Origin: Paenibacillus sp. HW567
GTDB taxonomy: Bacteria; Bacillota; Bacilli; Paenibacillales; Paenibacillaceae
NCBI RefSeq assembly: GCF_000374185.1
Contig: NZ_KB910518.1
Location: 4,884,530 to 4,948,529 of the forward strand
Reading direction: 5' to 3'
Length of the DNA: 64,000 bases
Within the stretch, counting starts at the first letter, position 1. Each line of letters opens with the position of its first letter. Positions 40,534 through 50,198 of this stretch are shown piece by piece. Under the pieces are notes generated by a model. That model was not told the origin of the DNA. It worked only from the letters and a program-made list of their open reading frames with translations, and made no database searches. The position numbers were made by a program, and so were the translations under genes.

Positions 40534-41319
40534 TTACGCTGCGACATCTCTTTTACGGAATACGAACCAGGACACCAGCATGAACAACAGGTAATAGACT
40601 GCCAGTACGACAATGGCGAACCCGAGGCTAACCCCGCCCGGCCCTTTGTCCGTTAACAGATACCCTCCCAGGTTCATGTGGGGAAAGATAAGATATTTGG
40701 CCCACTCATACCGCTCCGGGCTGAAGATGGCGACAAAGATATCTTTGGCAAACATAATGAACAGCGACAGCCCGATCGCAAGTCCGCTTGCACGGAAAAC
40801 GCTGGAGACCATGAAGGCAATTGCAGCCGTCAGAAACAGCTCAATATAGCTGCACAGAATGCTCAGAAACGTATATTTTGCCGGACTCCAGGCCGATATT
40901 GGGGATGCATCTGTCCCGGATGAGTTGGAGAAAATAAGCGCAGACACGTAACCAAAAGCAATCAGCACAGCCGTGCTCAGCAGGCTGAACAGTATCAGGG
41001 AAATGTATTTCGACAGCAGTATTTTGGAGCGGCTCCAAGGGCGGATCAACAGCAGCTTAATCGTTCCCCAAGAAAATTCGCCCGCTACGGAGTCGGAGGC
41101 AATGACAACGGTAAAAATTGTGTTCAGAAAAAATGCGATGCTTACGGTCATTTGAAAGCTGTTCCACAGCTCCGCCGTCGATGTATCACCACTGGTATAA
41201 TAAAAGAGTACCGGGAACAGCGCACTCATGACTGCCAAAATGATCAGCATAACCCATGTGCGTACCCGGCTGTAGATTTTGACATTCTCATTATGTATGA
41301 GAGCAGCGAAATTACCCAA
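40534..41319 (-). CDS. ABC-2 type transporter permease (probable TTG start)
   Basis: A permease of about 261 residues with six membrane helices. The frame extends upstream to 41418 without a convincing start; TTG at 41319 (reading MGNFAALIHNENVKI) has GGAGG eight bases before it, inside the end of the ATPase gene, and fits the usual N-terminus of ABC-2 permeases. The sequence SDSVAGEFSWGTIKLLLIRP is the typical ABC-2 coupling loop. Its 5' end overlaps the ATPase stop, so the two are translationally coupled and form one exporter. Confidence 0.85.
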   Translation of the reverse strand: MGNFAALIHNENVKIYSRVRTWVMLIILAVMSALFPVLFYYTSGDTSTAELWNSFQMTVSIAFFLNTIFTVVIASDSVAGEFSWGTIKLLLIRPWSRSKILLSKYISLILFSLLSTAVLIAFGYVSALIFSNSSGTDASPISAWSPAKYTFLSILCSYIELFLTAAIAFMVSSVFRASGLAIGLSLFIMFAKDIFVAIFSPERYEWAKYLIFPHMNLGGYLLTDKGPGGVSLGFAIVVLAVYYLLFMLVSWFVFRKRDVAA

Positions 41320-42238
41320 TGCCTTCACCTCCGGTGATTTCCAAGAATTGATCCTCCAGCGACCGGGACAGCGCTCTAATGCCGTAAACCTTGATTCCGC
41401 CTGCAACCAGATTTGCATTCAGCTCGGCAATTCCCTCGCGGTCCGCTGTGACCGCAAGCCCGCCGTCACTCAGCACCCCGGTCCCAAGCAGCGCAAGTGC
41501 AGCTTCGGGATCACTGACCTCGAACAGCGTCTCACCCGTCGGCAGCACTTCAGACCCTACCGCTTTGAGCTGCTTCACGTCGATCAGCTTGCCATTCTGG
41601 ATGATCGCCACACTGTCACACATCAGCTCCATCTCGGACAGCAGATGGCTGGAGACGAATACTGTTGTTCCTTCCTCCTGACACAGCCGGCGCAAATAAT
41701 CGCGCAGCTCGCGGATACCTTGCGGATCAAGCCCGTTAGTAGGCTCATCCAGAATCAGCAGCTTCGGGCGGTGCAGCAGTGCCTGGGCCACACCCAGCCG
41801 CTGGCGCATCCCGAGCGAATAGGTCTTTACTTTGTCATGAATCCGCTGACCCAGCCCAACCAGCTCGACCACTTCTTGAATCCGCTGCTTGTTTACACCG
41901 GGCACCATACGCGCATACTGAAGCAAATTCTGGTACCCGGTCAGGAACTTGTACATCTCCGGGTTCTCCACAATGGCTCCAATGCTCTTAACCGCTTCTT
42001 CAAAATGGTCTTTAATGCTGCGGCCGCAGATCAGAATGTCGCCTTGGCTGATGGAAATCAGCCCCACCATCATACGGATGGTGGTTGTTTTACCTGCACC
42101 ATTCGGTCCGAGAAATCCGAAGATTTGCCCCGCCGGAATATCCAGCGTTAAGTCGCTAACCAGCGTCTTTGCGCCGATTTTTTTGGTGACACCCCTGAGG
42201 CTTGCTACGGGTGTTACCCCTTCTGCCGTGTTCGGCAT
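41312..42238 (-). CDS. ABC transporter ATP-binding protein
   Basis: A 308-residue ATPase of the bacitracin/lantibiotic-export (BcrA/CcmA) type. Walker A is GPNGAGKTT (about 48-56), the signature is YSLGMRQRLGVAQAL and Walker B LLILDEPTNGLD. The C-terminal 80 residues form the extra domain of this class (ETLFEVSDPEAALALL). ATG 42238 follows AAGGAAG; the frame upstream to 42433 is just repeat sequence. Partner of the permease at 40534; the substrate is not evident. Confidence 0.92.
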   Translation of the reverse strand: MPNTAEGVTPVASLRGVTKKIGAKTLVSDLTLDIPAGQIFGFLGPNGAGKTTTIRMMVGLISISQGDILICGRSIKDHFEEAVKSIGAIVENPEMYKFLTGYQNLLQYARMVPGVNKQRIQEVVELVGLGQRIHDKVKTYSLGMRQRLGVAQALLHRPKLLILDEPTNGLDPQGIRELRDYLRRLCQEEGTTVFVSSHLLSEMELMCDSVAIIQNGKLIDVKQLKAVGSEVLPTGETLFEVSDPEAALALLGTGVLSDGGLAVTADREGIAELNANLVAGGIKVYGIRALSRSLEDQFLEITGGEGIG

Positions 42239-42311
42239 GGTCTCACTTCCTTCCATGTAAAAGCGCCTGAAGATCCAAATGCTCCGTTCGGTGATTAGTC
42301 GTAATTGCGGG

Positions 42312-42431
42312 GAATGTTTGGACTTCCGGCCGCTGTTGTCTGCAGATTTCTTGATTATGACCGCACTTAGCGGTGGAAATCCGCAGACAAAGGTGGTCGC
42401 TACCGCTCCTCCAGTTCCAAACTTCCCCTCC
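42312..42431 (+). repeat. Structured dispersed repeat, copy A
   Basis: 120 bases homologous to 55021-55141 (opposite orientation). Shared ends are GAATGTTTGGACTTCCGGCC and CTCCTCCAGTTCCAAACTTC. Inside, TGTCTGC-A-GATTTC (42337-42350) pairs with GAAATC-C-GCAGACA (42376-42389), and CCGC/GCGG (42361-42373) forms an inner stem. Bases differ from copy B on both sides of the stem in a way that keeps pairing. It lies between gltB and the ABC ATPase gene. Confidence 0.8.
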
Positions 42432-42530
42432 ATTACTTACACCTCATCCGGCTCCATAAAACTTCAGATCATTTTTAGTTTACCACAACTTTCCTTTTTC
42501 CTGAAAACTAGGAAAAAATGCAGCAATAGT

Positions 42531-42574
42531 AAAAAGGACAACCTCCCCCCGGCAAGGAGAGGATGTTGTCCCTT
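42531..42574 (-). terminator. Terminator of gltB
   Basis: On the minus strand GGACAACATCC and GGAGGTTGTCC (with small mismatches) form a long stem followed by TTTTT at 42535-42531. It lies 111 bases downstream of the gltB stop. Confidence 0.7.
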
Positions 42575-42684
42575 CGTGTATTGAAATGCTAAATTGTATG
42601 GCTGAGATAACAGGATAATCGGCTAACGTCAGCCAGTGGCTTGATGCCGGATGGCTATCTGAGTTAGAGCATTATTCGGGGCTG

Positions 42685-45600
42685 TTAGCCGCCGACACGG
42701 GCAAGCTCGCGCATGTTCGCTTCGAAGGCAGCCATCAGGGCGGCATCACCGGAGAGCCCGGTCTGCTCAACCTTGCGGATCTGCTCCATCATCCGTTTGT
42801 AATCCTTCGGAATGACACGGACGAACTTCGTCAGAGCGTCTTCCCAGGCTTCGAGAACACTTCTTCCGGCGTTGCTGTCCGTAAGCTCTGCATGACGGGT
42901 GATCATCCCCTTCAGCTCGGCAATCTCCTCTGCCTCTTCCACGCGTTCGAGAAGAACCATCTCCAGGTTGCAGCGTTTGATGAAGGAATTGTCCGGATCG
43001 TACACGTAGGCAATACCGCCCGACATACCTGCCGCAAAGTTGCGCCCGGTTGCGCCAAGCACCACCACACGGCCTCCGGTCATATATTCACAGCCGTGGT
43101 CGCCCACGCCTTCAACAACCACATTCGCGCCGGAGTTGCGGACGGCGAACCGTTCGCCGGCAATACCGCTGATATAAGCTTCACCGCTGGTAGCACCGTA
43201 AAGTGCCGTATTCCCGATGATGATATTATCCTCGGCGGCAAAGGTTGCCTTCGGGGACGGCTTGATAATCAGCTTGCCGCCGGACAGCCCTTTGCCGACA
43301 TAGTCATTGGAGTCGCCTTCGACGGTGATCGTAATCCCCTTCGGTACGAACGCCCCCAAGCTCTGTCCGGCTGAACCGGTGAAATGCAGGCGGATTGTAT
43401 CATCCGGCAGACCTGCTGCACCATACTTGCGTGTCAGCTCGCTGCCCAGAATGGTTCCAACCGCACGGTTGACGTTCGTTATCGGCAGGGAAGCCTCAAC
43501 CACCGTACCGGATTCCAGCGCCGGTGCGGCAAGGTCCAGCAACTGCGATACATCCAGTGTTTCTTCCAGGCCGTGATTCTGGCTCTGGCTGTTAAAGCGC
43601 GTGCTTCCTTCCGGCATTGCCGGAGTATGCAGCAGGCTGCTGAGATCCACGCCTTTCTTCTTCCAGTGGCTCGAAGCCTTGACCGCATCCAGACAATCGG
43701 TGCGGCCGACCATTTCCTGAATGGTACGGAAGCCAAGCTCTGCCATGATTTCCCGCAGATCCTCCGCCACAAAGGTCATGAAGTTAACGACATGCTGCGG
43801 GTCACCCGCAAAGTTCTTGCGCAGCTCCGGATTCTGTGTCGCTACGCCGACCGGACAGGTATCCATTTGGCATACCCGCATCATAATGCAGCCTACGGCT
43901 ACAAGCGGTGCAGTAGCAAATCCGTATTCTTCAGCGCCGAGCAATACGGCTACAGCCAGGTCGCGGCCGCTGAGCATTTTGCCATCCGTTTCCAGCACTA
44001 CTCGGTCACGGAGATTGTTCAGCATCAGCGTCTGATGCGTCTCAGCCAGCCCAAGCTCCCACGGCAGACCGGCATGGCGGATGGAGTTCATCGGCGACGC
44101 GCCGGTACCGCCATCGTAACCGCTGACCAGGATGATGTCGGCACGGCCTTTGGCAACACCTGCGGCGATGGTTCCGACACCAACCTCAGATACAAGCTTA
44201 ACGTTAATATTCGCACGCGGATTGGCGTTCTTCAGATCGTAGATCAGCTCTGCCAAATCCTCGATGGAGTAAATATCATGATGCGGCGGCGGCGAGATCA
44301 GGCCCACACCTGCTGTAGAGCCGCGTACTTCGGCTACCCAAGGATACACCTTGCGGCCCGGAAGCTGTCCGCCTTCACCCGGCTTGGCCCCCTGTGCCAT
44401 CTTGATCTGAATTTCATCGGCATTCACCAGATAATTCGAGGTAACCCCGAAACGTCCAGATGCTACCTGCTTGATCGCGCTGCGGCGGGAATCGCCGTTG
44501 CTGTCCCGGGTAAACCGGGCCGGATCTTCGCCGCCCTCGCCGGTATTGCTCTTGCCGCCAATGCGGTTCATAGCGATAGCCAGTGTCTCATGGGCTTCCT
44601 TACTGATGGAGCCGAAGGACATGGCCCCGGTCTTGAAGCGTTTCATGATGGATGCGGCCGACTCAACCTCTTCCAGCGGAATCGGCTGATTGAACGGTTT
44701 GAACTGCAGCAGGGAGCGCAATGTCTGCTGCTTCTCGCTTTCGCCCTGGACAAGCGCTGCATACTTCTTGTACATTCCATAATCTCCGCTCCGCACGGAT
44801 TGTTGAAGCAGATGAATGGTCTGCGGGTTGAACAAATGCTCTTCCCCGTCGCTGCGCCATTGATATTCACCGCCGGAATCCAGCACTTTGTCATTGCCGT
44901 CTTTGTCGGTGAAAGCACGGTTATGGTGGGCAAGGGCTTCCGCCGCCACTTCCTCAAGGCCAATGCCGCCAATGCGGGAAGGCGTCCAGGTGAAGTAACG
45001 GTCCACGAATTCCGAGTTCAGACCGACAGCTTCGAAGATCTGTGCGCCTCGGTAGGATTGGATTGTCGAGATACCCATTTTGGACAGTATTTTAACTACG
45101 CTCTTCGTCGCAGCTTTAATATAATTCTTCACGGCTTTCTCATGCGAGATGCCGCGCAGCAGCCCTTGGCCGATCATGTCATCCAGACTTTCGAAAGCCA
45201 GGTAAGGATTGACCGCACTCACGCCATAGCCAAGCAGCAGCGCATAATGATGAACCTCACGGGGTTCGCCGGATTCCAGCAAAATGCTGACCTTGGTCCG
45301 GGTTCCCGAGCGAATCAAATGGTGATGCAGGCTGGACACGGCGAGCAGCGCCGGAATTGCCGCATTCTCGCGGTCTACGCCACGGTCGGACAGGATAAGA
45401 ATGTTATGTCCCTTAGCCATGACACGGTCAGCCGCTTCGTTCATGCGCTCCAGCGCAATGCGCAGCCCTTCAGCTCCAAGCTCAGCCGGGAACAGAATCG
45501 GAAGCGACATTGACTTGAAGCCTGCTCGGCGGATGTGGCGGATCTTGGCGAAATCCTCATTCGACAGAATCGGAGAGTCCAGCGAGATTTGCCGGCAGCT

Positions 45601-47280
45601 CTCAGGCTCCGGCTTGAGCAGATTGCGCTCAGGTCCAATCGTCGTCGCGGTAGAGGTAACCAGCTCTTCACGGATAGCATCAATCGGCGGGTTAGTTACC
45701 TGGGCGAACATTTGTTTAAAATAGTTATATAGACGCTGCGGACGGTCCGACAGCACTGCGAGCGGCGCATCGTAGCCCATCGACCCTATAGCTTCAGCAC
45801 CGGTGGAAGCCATCGGCTCCAGCACCTTGCGCAGATCCTCGAAGCTATAACCGAAGGACTGCTGAAGCTGCTGCACATTGTCATGCTTCGGATTCGGAAG
45901 CTCCGGCGCATCGGGAAGCTGATCAAGACCGATCAGATGCTCATCCAGCCACTCACGGTAAGGCTGCTCCGTCGCAATGGCGGCTTTAACCTCTTCGTCG
46001 GAAATAATCCGCCCCTGCTTCGTATCCACCAGCAGCATGCGGCCCGGTCTCAGGCGGTCTTTATATAGTACATTCTCCGCAGGGATATCCAGCACGCCTG
46101 CCTCGGAGGACAAAATAATCAGATCATCCTTGGTTACATAATAACGCGCAGGGCGCAGACCGTTACGGTCGAGAATCGCGCCAATCTGAACACCGTCGGT
46201 AAAGCCCATTGCGGCAGGTCCGTCCCACGGTTCCATCAGTGTGCTGTGGTATTCATAGAAAGCCTTCTTCTGCTCATCCATGCTGTCATGGTTGCTCCAA
46301 GGCTCAGGAACCATCATCATAGCCACATGCGGCAGAGAACGTCCGCTGAGGTACAGGAATTCGAAGGTATTGTCGAACATCGCGGTATCGGAGCCGTCAG
46401 GATTCACAACCGGCTTGATCTTGCTCAGATCTTCTCCGAACACTTCACTCTTGAACAGTGACTGGCGTGCATGCATCCAGTTCACATTTCCCCGCAGCGT
46501 ATTGATTTCACCGTTGTGGATCATGAAGCGGTAAGGGTGCGCGCGCTCCCAGCTTGGGAACGTGTTGGTGCTGAACCGGGAGTGGACAAGCGCAATCGCC
46601 GATTCCAGCTCTTCGTTCTGCAAATCCAGGTAGAACTGGCCTACCTGCGCAGTGGTCAGCATGCCTTTGTATACGATCTTTCGACAGGACATGCTTGGCA
46701 CATAAAAGGATTCGCCCTCTTCAGCGCCGCCGTAGCGGATCGCCAGCTCGGCGCGTTTGCGGATGACATACAGCTTGCGTTCAAAGGCCATATCATCCTT
46801 AATGCCTTCGGAACGTCCGATGAATACCTGACGGACATAAGGCTTGGCCGCCTTGGCCGTCTTGCCCAGCATTTCGTCAAAGGTAGGAACATCGCGATAG
46901 CCAAGCACCTGCTGGCCTTCCTCGGCAATAATCTGGCTGAGGAGCGATTCATGGCGGTTACGGATCTCCTCGTTGTGAGACAAAAAGATCATGCCCACGC
47001 CATAATGTCCCTGCTCCGGCAATGCAAAGCCAAGCTTACTGGCTTCACCGGCAAAGAAACGGTGCGGAATCTGCAGCATGATGCCGGCTCCGTCACCCGA
47101 GTTTGGTTCGCTTCCCTGGCCTCCCCGATGCTCCATGTTGAAGAGCATGGTCAAAGCGTTACTTACAATATCATGGGACGGCTTGCCTTTGATATGGGCG
47201 ACAAACCCCATTCCGCAGGCATCCTTTTCGAACTGGGGATCATACAGGCCCTGTTTGACGGGCAGTTCAGTGTGTCTCAT
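42685..47280 (-). CDS. gltB: Glutamate synthase large subunit
   Basis: A 1531-residue glutamate synthase (gltA in Bacillus nomenclature). After a short propeptide the catalytic cysteine is C22 in KDACGMGFVAHI, opening the class II glutamine amidotransferase domain (to about 420). A central domain, the FMN-binding synthase barrel and the 3Fe-4S cluster (C-x5-C-x4-C in CIMMRVCQMDTCPVG) follow, and the C-terminal beta-helix (about 1250-1500) has GGKLIIKPSP and GNTALYGATSGEAY. It makes two glutamates from glutamine and 2-oxoglutarate. ATG 47280 with AAAGG is preferred to TTG 47289. The small subunit gene gltD is not adjacent on either side. Confidence 0.97.
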   Translation of the reverse strand: MRHTELPVKQGLYDPQFEKDACGMGFVAHIKGKPSHDIVSNALTMLFNMEHRGGQGSEPNSGDGAGIMLQIPHRFFAGEASKLGFALPEQGHYGVGMIFLSHNEEIRNRHESLLSQIIAEEGQQVLGYRDVPTFDEMLGKTAKAAKPYVRQVFIGRSEGIKDDMAFERKLYVIRKRAELAIRYGGAEEGESFYVPSMSCRKIVYKGMLTTAQVGQFYLDLQNEELESAIALVHSRFSTNTFPSWERAHPYRFMIHNGEINTLRGNVNWMHARQSLFKSEVFGEDLSKIKPVVNPDGSDTAMFDNTFEFLYLSGRSLPHVAMMMVPEPWSNHDSMDEQKKAFYEYHSTLMEPWDGPAAMGFTDGVQIGAILDRNGLRPARYYVTKDDLIILSSEAGVLDIPAENVLYKDRLRPGRMLLVDTKQGRIISDEEVKAAIATEQPYREWLDEHLIGLDQLPDAPELPNPKHDNVQQLQQSFGYSFEDLRKVLEPMASTGAEAIGSMGYDAPLAVLSDRPQRLYNYFKQMFAQVTNPPIDAIREELVTSTATTIGPERNLLKPEPESCRQISLDSPILSNEDFAKIRHIRRAGFKSMSLPILFPAELGAEGLRIALERMNEAADRVMAKGHNILILSDRGVDRENAAIPALLAVSSLHHHLIRSGTRTKVSILLESGEPREVHHYALLLGYGVSAVNPYLAFESLDDMIGQGLLRGISHEKAVKNYIKAATKSVVKILSKMGISTIQSYRGAQIFEAVGLNSEFVDRYFTWTPSRIGGIGLEEVAAEALAHHNRAFTDKDGNDKVLDSGGEYQWRSDGEEHLFNPQTIHLLQQSVRSGDYGMYKKYAALVQGESEKQQTLRSLLQFKPFNQPIPLEEVESAASIMKRFKTGAMSFGSISKEAHETLAIAMNRIGGKSNTGEGGEDPARFTRDSNGDSRRSAIKQVASGRFGVTSNYLVNADEIQIKMAQGAKPGEGGQLPGRKVYPWVAEVRGSTAGVGLISPPPHHDIYSIEDLAELIYDLKNANPRANINVKLVSEVGVGTIAAGVAKGRADIILVSGYDGGTGASPMNSIRHAGLPWELGLAETHQTLMLNNLRDRVVLETDGKMLSGRDLAVAVLLGAEEYGFATAPLVAVGCIMMRVCQMDTCPVGVATQNPELRKNFAGDPQHVVNFMTFVAEDLREIMAELGFRTIQEMVGRTDCLDAVKASSHWKKKGVDLSSLLHTPAMPEGSTRFNSQSQNHGLEETLDVSQLLDLAAPALESGTVVEASLPITNVNRAVGTILGSELTRKYGAAGLPDDTIRLHFTGSAGQSLGAFVPKGITITVEGDSNDYVGKGLSGGKLIIKPSPKATFAAEDNIIIGNTALYGATSGEAYISGIAGERFAVRNSGANVVVEGVGDHGCEYMTGGRVVVLGATGRNFAAGMSGGIAYVYDPDNSFIKRCNLEMVLLERVEEAEEIAELKGMITRHAELTDSNAGRSVLEAWEDALTKFVRVIPKDYKRMMEQIRKVEQTGLSGDAALMAAFEANMRELARVGG

Positions 47281-47374
47281 CGTACGCAACCTTTCTATTA
47301 TAAAGTAGACGAATTTCCAGGAAAAATTTTCAGTGTAAATTCTTAATAAATATTCAAGGCAGATTGGTTATATT

Positions 47375-47403
47375 ATTTTATCATCGACCTGACATGAGCG
47401 CAA
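47375..47403 (-). promoter_or_regulatory. Probable gltB promoter
   Basis: On the minus strand TTGCGC (47403-47398) and TAAAAT (47380-47375) are 17 bases apart, about 95 bases before the gltB start. The rest of the 382-bp gap 47281-47662 is AT-rich with no gene. Confidence 0.6.
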
Positions 47404-47594
47404 TTTAAACTTTTTTATGAGCTTGATTAACAAATGCTTTTGCGGCACAGCTTTAGCGAATAAAAGCGTAAAAAATCTTTGCTATGTATAATTATGCACA
47501 AATAACGAATAAGTGCTTATTCAATGAAAACGCTTCATTCAATTTCCTGACACAATCATGATACGTTCCATCCTGATTTGCCGCGGAATAAGAT

Positions 47595-47634
47595 AACAAA
47601 AAGAACGCCCCGGAAAAGGGGCGTTCTTTTTGTT
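47595..47634. terminator. Strong bidirectional terminator after the YhgE-like gene
   Basis: AACAAAAAGAACGCCCC and GGGGCGTTCTTTTTGTT form a 17-bp stem with a GGAAAA loop and T tracts on both strands. It lies 29 bases beyond the stop of the YhgE-family gene on the minus strand. Confidence 0.9.
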
Positions 47635-47662
47635 ATTCCTATGAATATTGAATAACGTTCAA

Positions 47663-50017
47663 TTATAAGCTTAGAGCCTGTTCACTCTTCAGTTCTACTT
47701 GGCTGCCCCGTTCACGGGTCATGAAGTATGTGAAGGTCAAGGCCAGGAAGACAATTCCGTACGCGGCCAGCGTTCCGGCATCACTCCACATGGTGCCGAT
47801 TTCACCGGTGGAAATCACTGCCTTGAAGCCTCTGACACTGTAAGTCATAGGCAGCAGCGGGTTGAAGAATTTCATCCAGTTCGGAATCAGCTCAAGCGGG
47901 AAGGTTCCTGCGCTTGTAGTCAACTGGAAGATCAGAATAACGATAACCACGAACCGTCCCGGTTGATCCATCCAGGTAACGATAGCCTGGATCATCCACA
48001 TGAAGGCCAGGCCTGTAATGAAGGTAAAGGCGTAGAACAATGGCACGTTCTCTACATTCAGTCCAAGGCCGTAAAGCACAATAAGTACAGCCATCAGAGC
48101 CTGGAACATACTCATCATCGAGAATGTAAGGGTACGGCTGACGAAGCGGTTGAACCGGCTTGCACCAAGCACTTCAGAATCACGCATTGGAATAACAATG
48201 GTGCAGATGAGTGCGCCTACGAACAAGCCGAGAGACAGGAAGTATGGTGCAAAACCTGAACCATAGTTAGGTACTGTAGTATATTCCTTCTCTTCAATCT
48301 GTACTGGCTGGGCGAACATTGATGCAAGGGCATCGGTTTTCTTCACGGAGCTGGTCTTCGAAGCGGCATCGCCGAGCTTCGATGCCAGTTCGCCGGAGCC
48401 GGCCTTCAGGTCATCCAGACCATCCTTAAGCTTGCCTGCTCCATCGCTAAGCTTCTTCGATCCATCCGCTACAGAGCTGAGACCGCTGCTAAGCTTGCCT
48501 GCACCGTCCAGCAGCTTGGTGGTTCCTGCTTCCAGCGATTTGCCGCCGTCAGCCAGCTTCGCGCCGCCTGCCGCAGCTTCATCCAGCTTCGCACCGAACT
48601 GCTTCATGCCTGCGGCAAGCTTGCTGCCGCCGCTTTCCAGCGATCCGGCTCCAGCGAGCAGTTGCTGCTGTCCTGCCAGAAGCTGCGTGCTGCCTGCATT
48701 CAGCTTCTGTGCGCCGTCATGCAGTTGAGTTACACCGGCATCCAGTTGCTGTGATCCATCGTGCAGTTGGTTCGCACCCTGAACCAGTTGTGTCTGACCG
48801 CTGTGCAGCGCAGTTGCGCCGTCGAGAAGCTGCTGCTGGCTCTGATCCAGTTGCGCAATGCCTTGGGCAACTGAAGTGCTTGCTGCGATCAGCTTCTGCA
48901 CATCAGGGCTTGCTGCCAACTGCGGATTCGATTTAGCCAGTTGCTGCAGGCCATCAGCTACCGCTTTGGCTCCTGCACTAATCTTGGCGCTGCCGTCCTT
49001 CGAGGCCTTCAGTCCGGCTTCCAGCTTCGCGCTGCCGTCCTCGGAAGATGTCAATCCCGCAGCCAGCTTCGCGCTGCCGTCTACAACGGACTGTGTACCG
49101 GCTTGCAGCTTGGTTGTGCCGTCTACAGCCGACTTCGTACCGGCTTGCAGCGCCGCCGCTCCGTCAGCCGTCTTTTGCAGACCGGCACTCAGTTGTTTGC
49201 TGCCGTCTGCTGTCTTCGCTACACCGTCCTGGAGCTGCTTATGCGCTGCGGACAGTTGTTCAAGTCCTCCGGCAAGCTTGCTGCTGCCGGTCTGGATTGC
49301 TGCTGCACCGTTGTTCAGTGCTGCCACACCTTCTGTAAGCGGCGCTGCACCGTCCAGCAGCTTGCCAGTGCCTTCAGTCAGCACAAGCAGGTTATCCTTC
49401 AGCTTAAGCGCGCCGTCGTCCAGCTTAGTGGCGCCATCTGCAATTTTGGTGGCACCGTCTCCGGCTTCGCCAAGCCCGCTGGAGATTTCAGTGATTTTAT
49501 CAAGAACAGAGTTGGTATAAGCTTCGGTAATTTTGGCAGATACTTTAGTCTTGATATCTTTTACAGCAGTACCGCCGATCTGACCAGCCAGGAAGTTGTA
49601 GCCTTCGTTTGGCTCGTAGATGATTTTGGCCGGCTGCGGATTTTCATCGAGCACCGTGGTTGCATTCGCGGAGAAATCCTCCGGAACCACGATAGCCATA
49701 TAATAAGTTTCGTCTTTCAGACCGGCTTCCGCCTGTGCACGAGTCACGAAATTCCATTTGAACCCGTCGGTCTTTTTAAGCTCTTCTACCAGATCGTTCC
49801 CGGCAGTAAGGCTCTTGCCTTCATAGTCGGCACCTTTGTCTTCATTAACTACGGCCACCGGCAGCTCATTCATTTTGCCATACGGGTCCCAGAATGCCTT
49901 CAAGAACAATCCGCTGTACAGCACCGGAATGAACAGGACAACAAACATCGGAATCAGCACCTTGGGTTTCTTGAGCGCTGCGCCCAGGTCCTTGGCAAAT
50001 ACGGATAAAGATTTCAT
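47663..50017 (-). CDS. yhgE: YhgE/Pip-family membrane protein with long helical repeats
   Basis: A 784-residue protein. One N-terminal helix (about 20-40) is followed by an extracellular domain (PVAVVNEDKGADYEGKSL typical of YhgE/Pip), a long repeat region (about 190-545) and five to six C-terminal membrane helices of ABC-2 type (about 585-770). The repeats have a 14-residue unit such as DGSAKLAAGLTSSE, then a 7-residue rhythm (LHDGSQQL). This matches the Pip/ESX-like YhgE class, implicated in export or phage adsorption. ATG 50017 follows AAGGAG; the frame to 50179 has none. A TetR gene lies upstream, as yhgD-yhgE in B. subtilis. Confidence 0.9.
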   Translation of the reverse strand: MKSLSVFAKDLGAALKKPKVLIPMFVVLFIPVLYSGLFLKAFWDPYGKMNELPVAVVNEDKGADYEGKSLTAGNDLVEELKKTDGFKWNFVTRAQAEAGLKDETYYMAIVVPEDFSANATTVLDENPQPAKIIYEPNEGYNFLAGQIGGTAVKDIKTKVSAKITEAYTNSVLDKITEISSGLGEAGDGATKIADGATKLDDGALKLKDNLLVLTEGTGKLLDGAAPLTEGVAALNNGAAAIQTGSSKLAGGLEQLSAAHKQLQDGVAKTADGSKQLSAGLQKTADGAAALQAGTKSAVDGTTKLQAGTQSVVDGSAKLAAGLTSSEDGSAKLEAGLKASKDGSAKISAGAKAVADGLQQLAKSNPQLAASPDVQKLIAASTSVAQGIAQLDQSQQQLLDGATALHSGQTQLVQGANQLHDGSQQLDAGVTQLHDGAQKLNAGSTQLLAGQQQLLAGAGSLESGGSKLAAGMKQFGAKLDEAAAGGAKLADGGKSLEAGTTKLLDGAGKLSSGLSSVADGSKKLSDGAGKLKDGLDDLKAGSGELASKLGDAASKTSSVKKTDALASMFAQPVQIEEKEYTTVPNYGSGFAPYFLSLGLFVGALICTIVIPMRDSEVLGASRFNRFVSRTLTFSMMSMFQALMAVLIVLYGLGLNVENVPLFYAFTFITGLAFMWMIQAIVTWMDQPGRFVVIVILIFQLTTSAGTFPLELIPNWMKFFNPLLPMTYSVRGFKAVISTGEIGTMWSDAGTLAAYGIVFLALTFTYFMTRERGSQVELKSEQALSL

Positions 50018-50198
50018 TCTGGTTCTCTCCTTCTGATCATATGCTCTCTTTAAAATGCTATAAATCTTACAAATGCTAGTTTCTTGAAACTTTGCGTAAT
50101 ACCAGGTGACTATTTTCCCCAAGTAGTCAATCGAGAGCAAAGAAAAACTCCTGCCGGAGTCGTTTGAGGCTATCGCCAACCATCAAAACCTTATTACG

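Noticed and set aside
42239..42433. N-terminal extension of the ABC ATPase
   Set aside because: The extension is the dispersed repeat read as protein; ATG 42238 has a ribosome binding site and the normal N-terminus.
43384..45513. A 709-codon frame antisense to gltB
   Set aside because: Shadow of gltB, whose catalytic cysteine and iron-sulphur motifs are present in the other strand.
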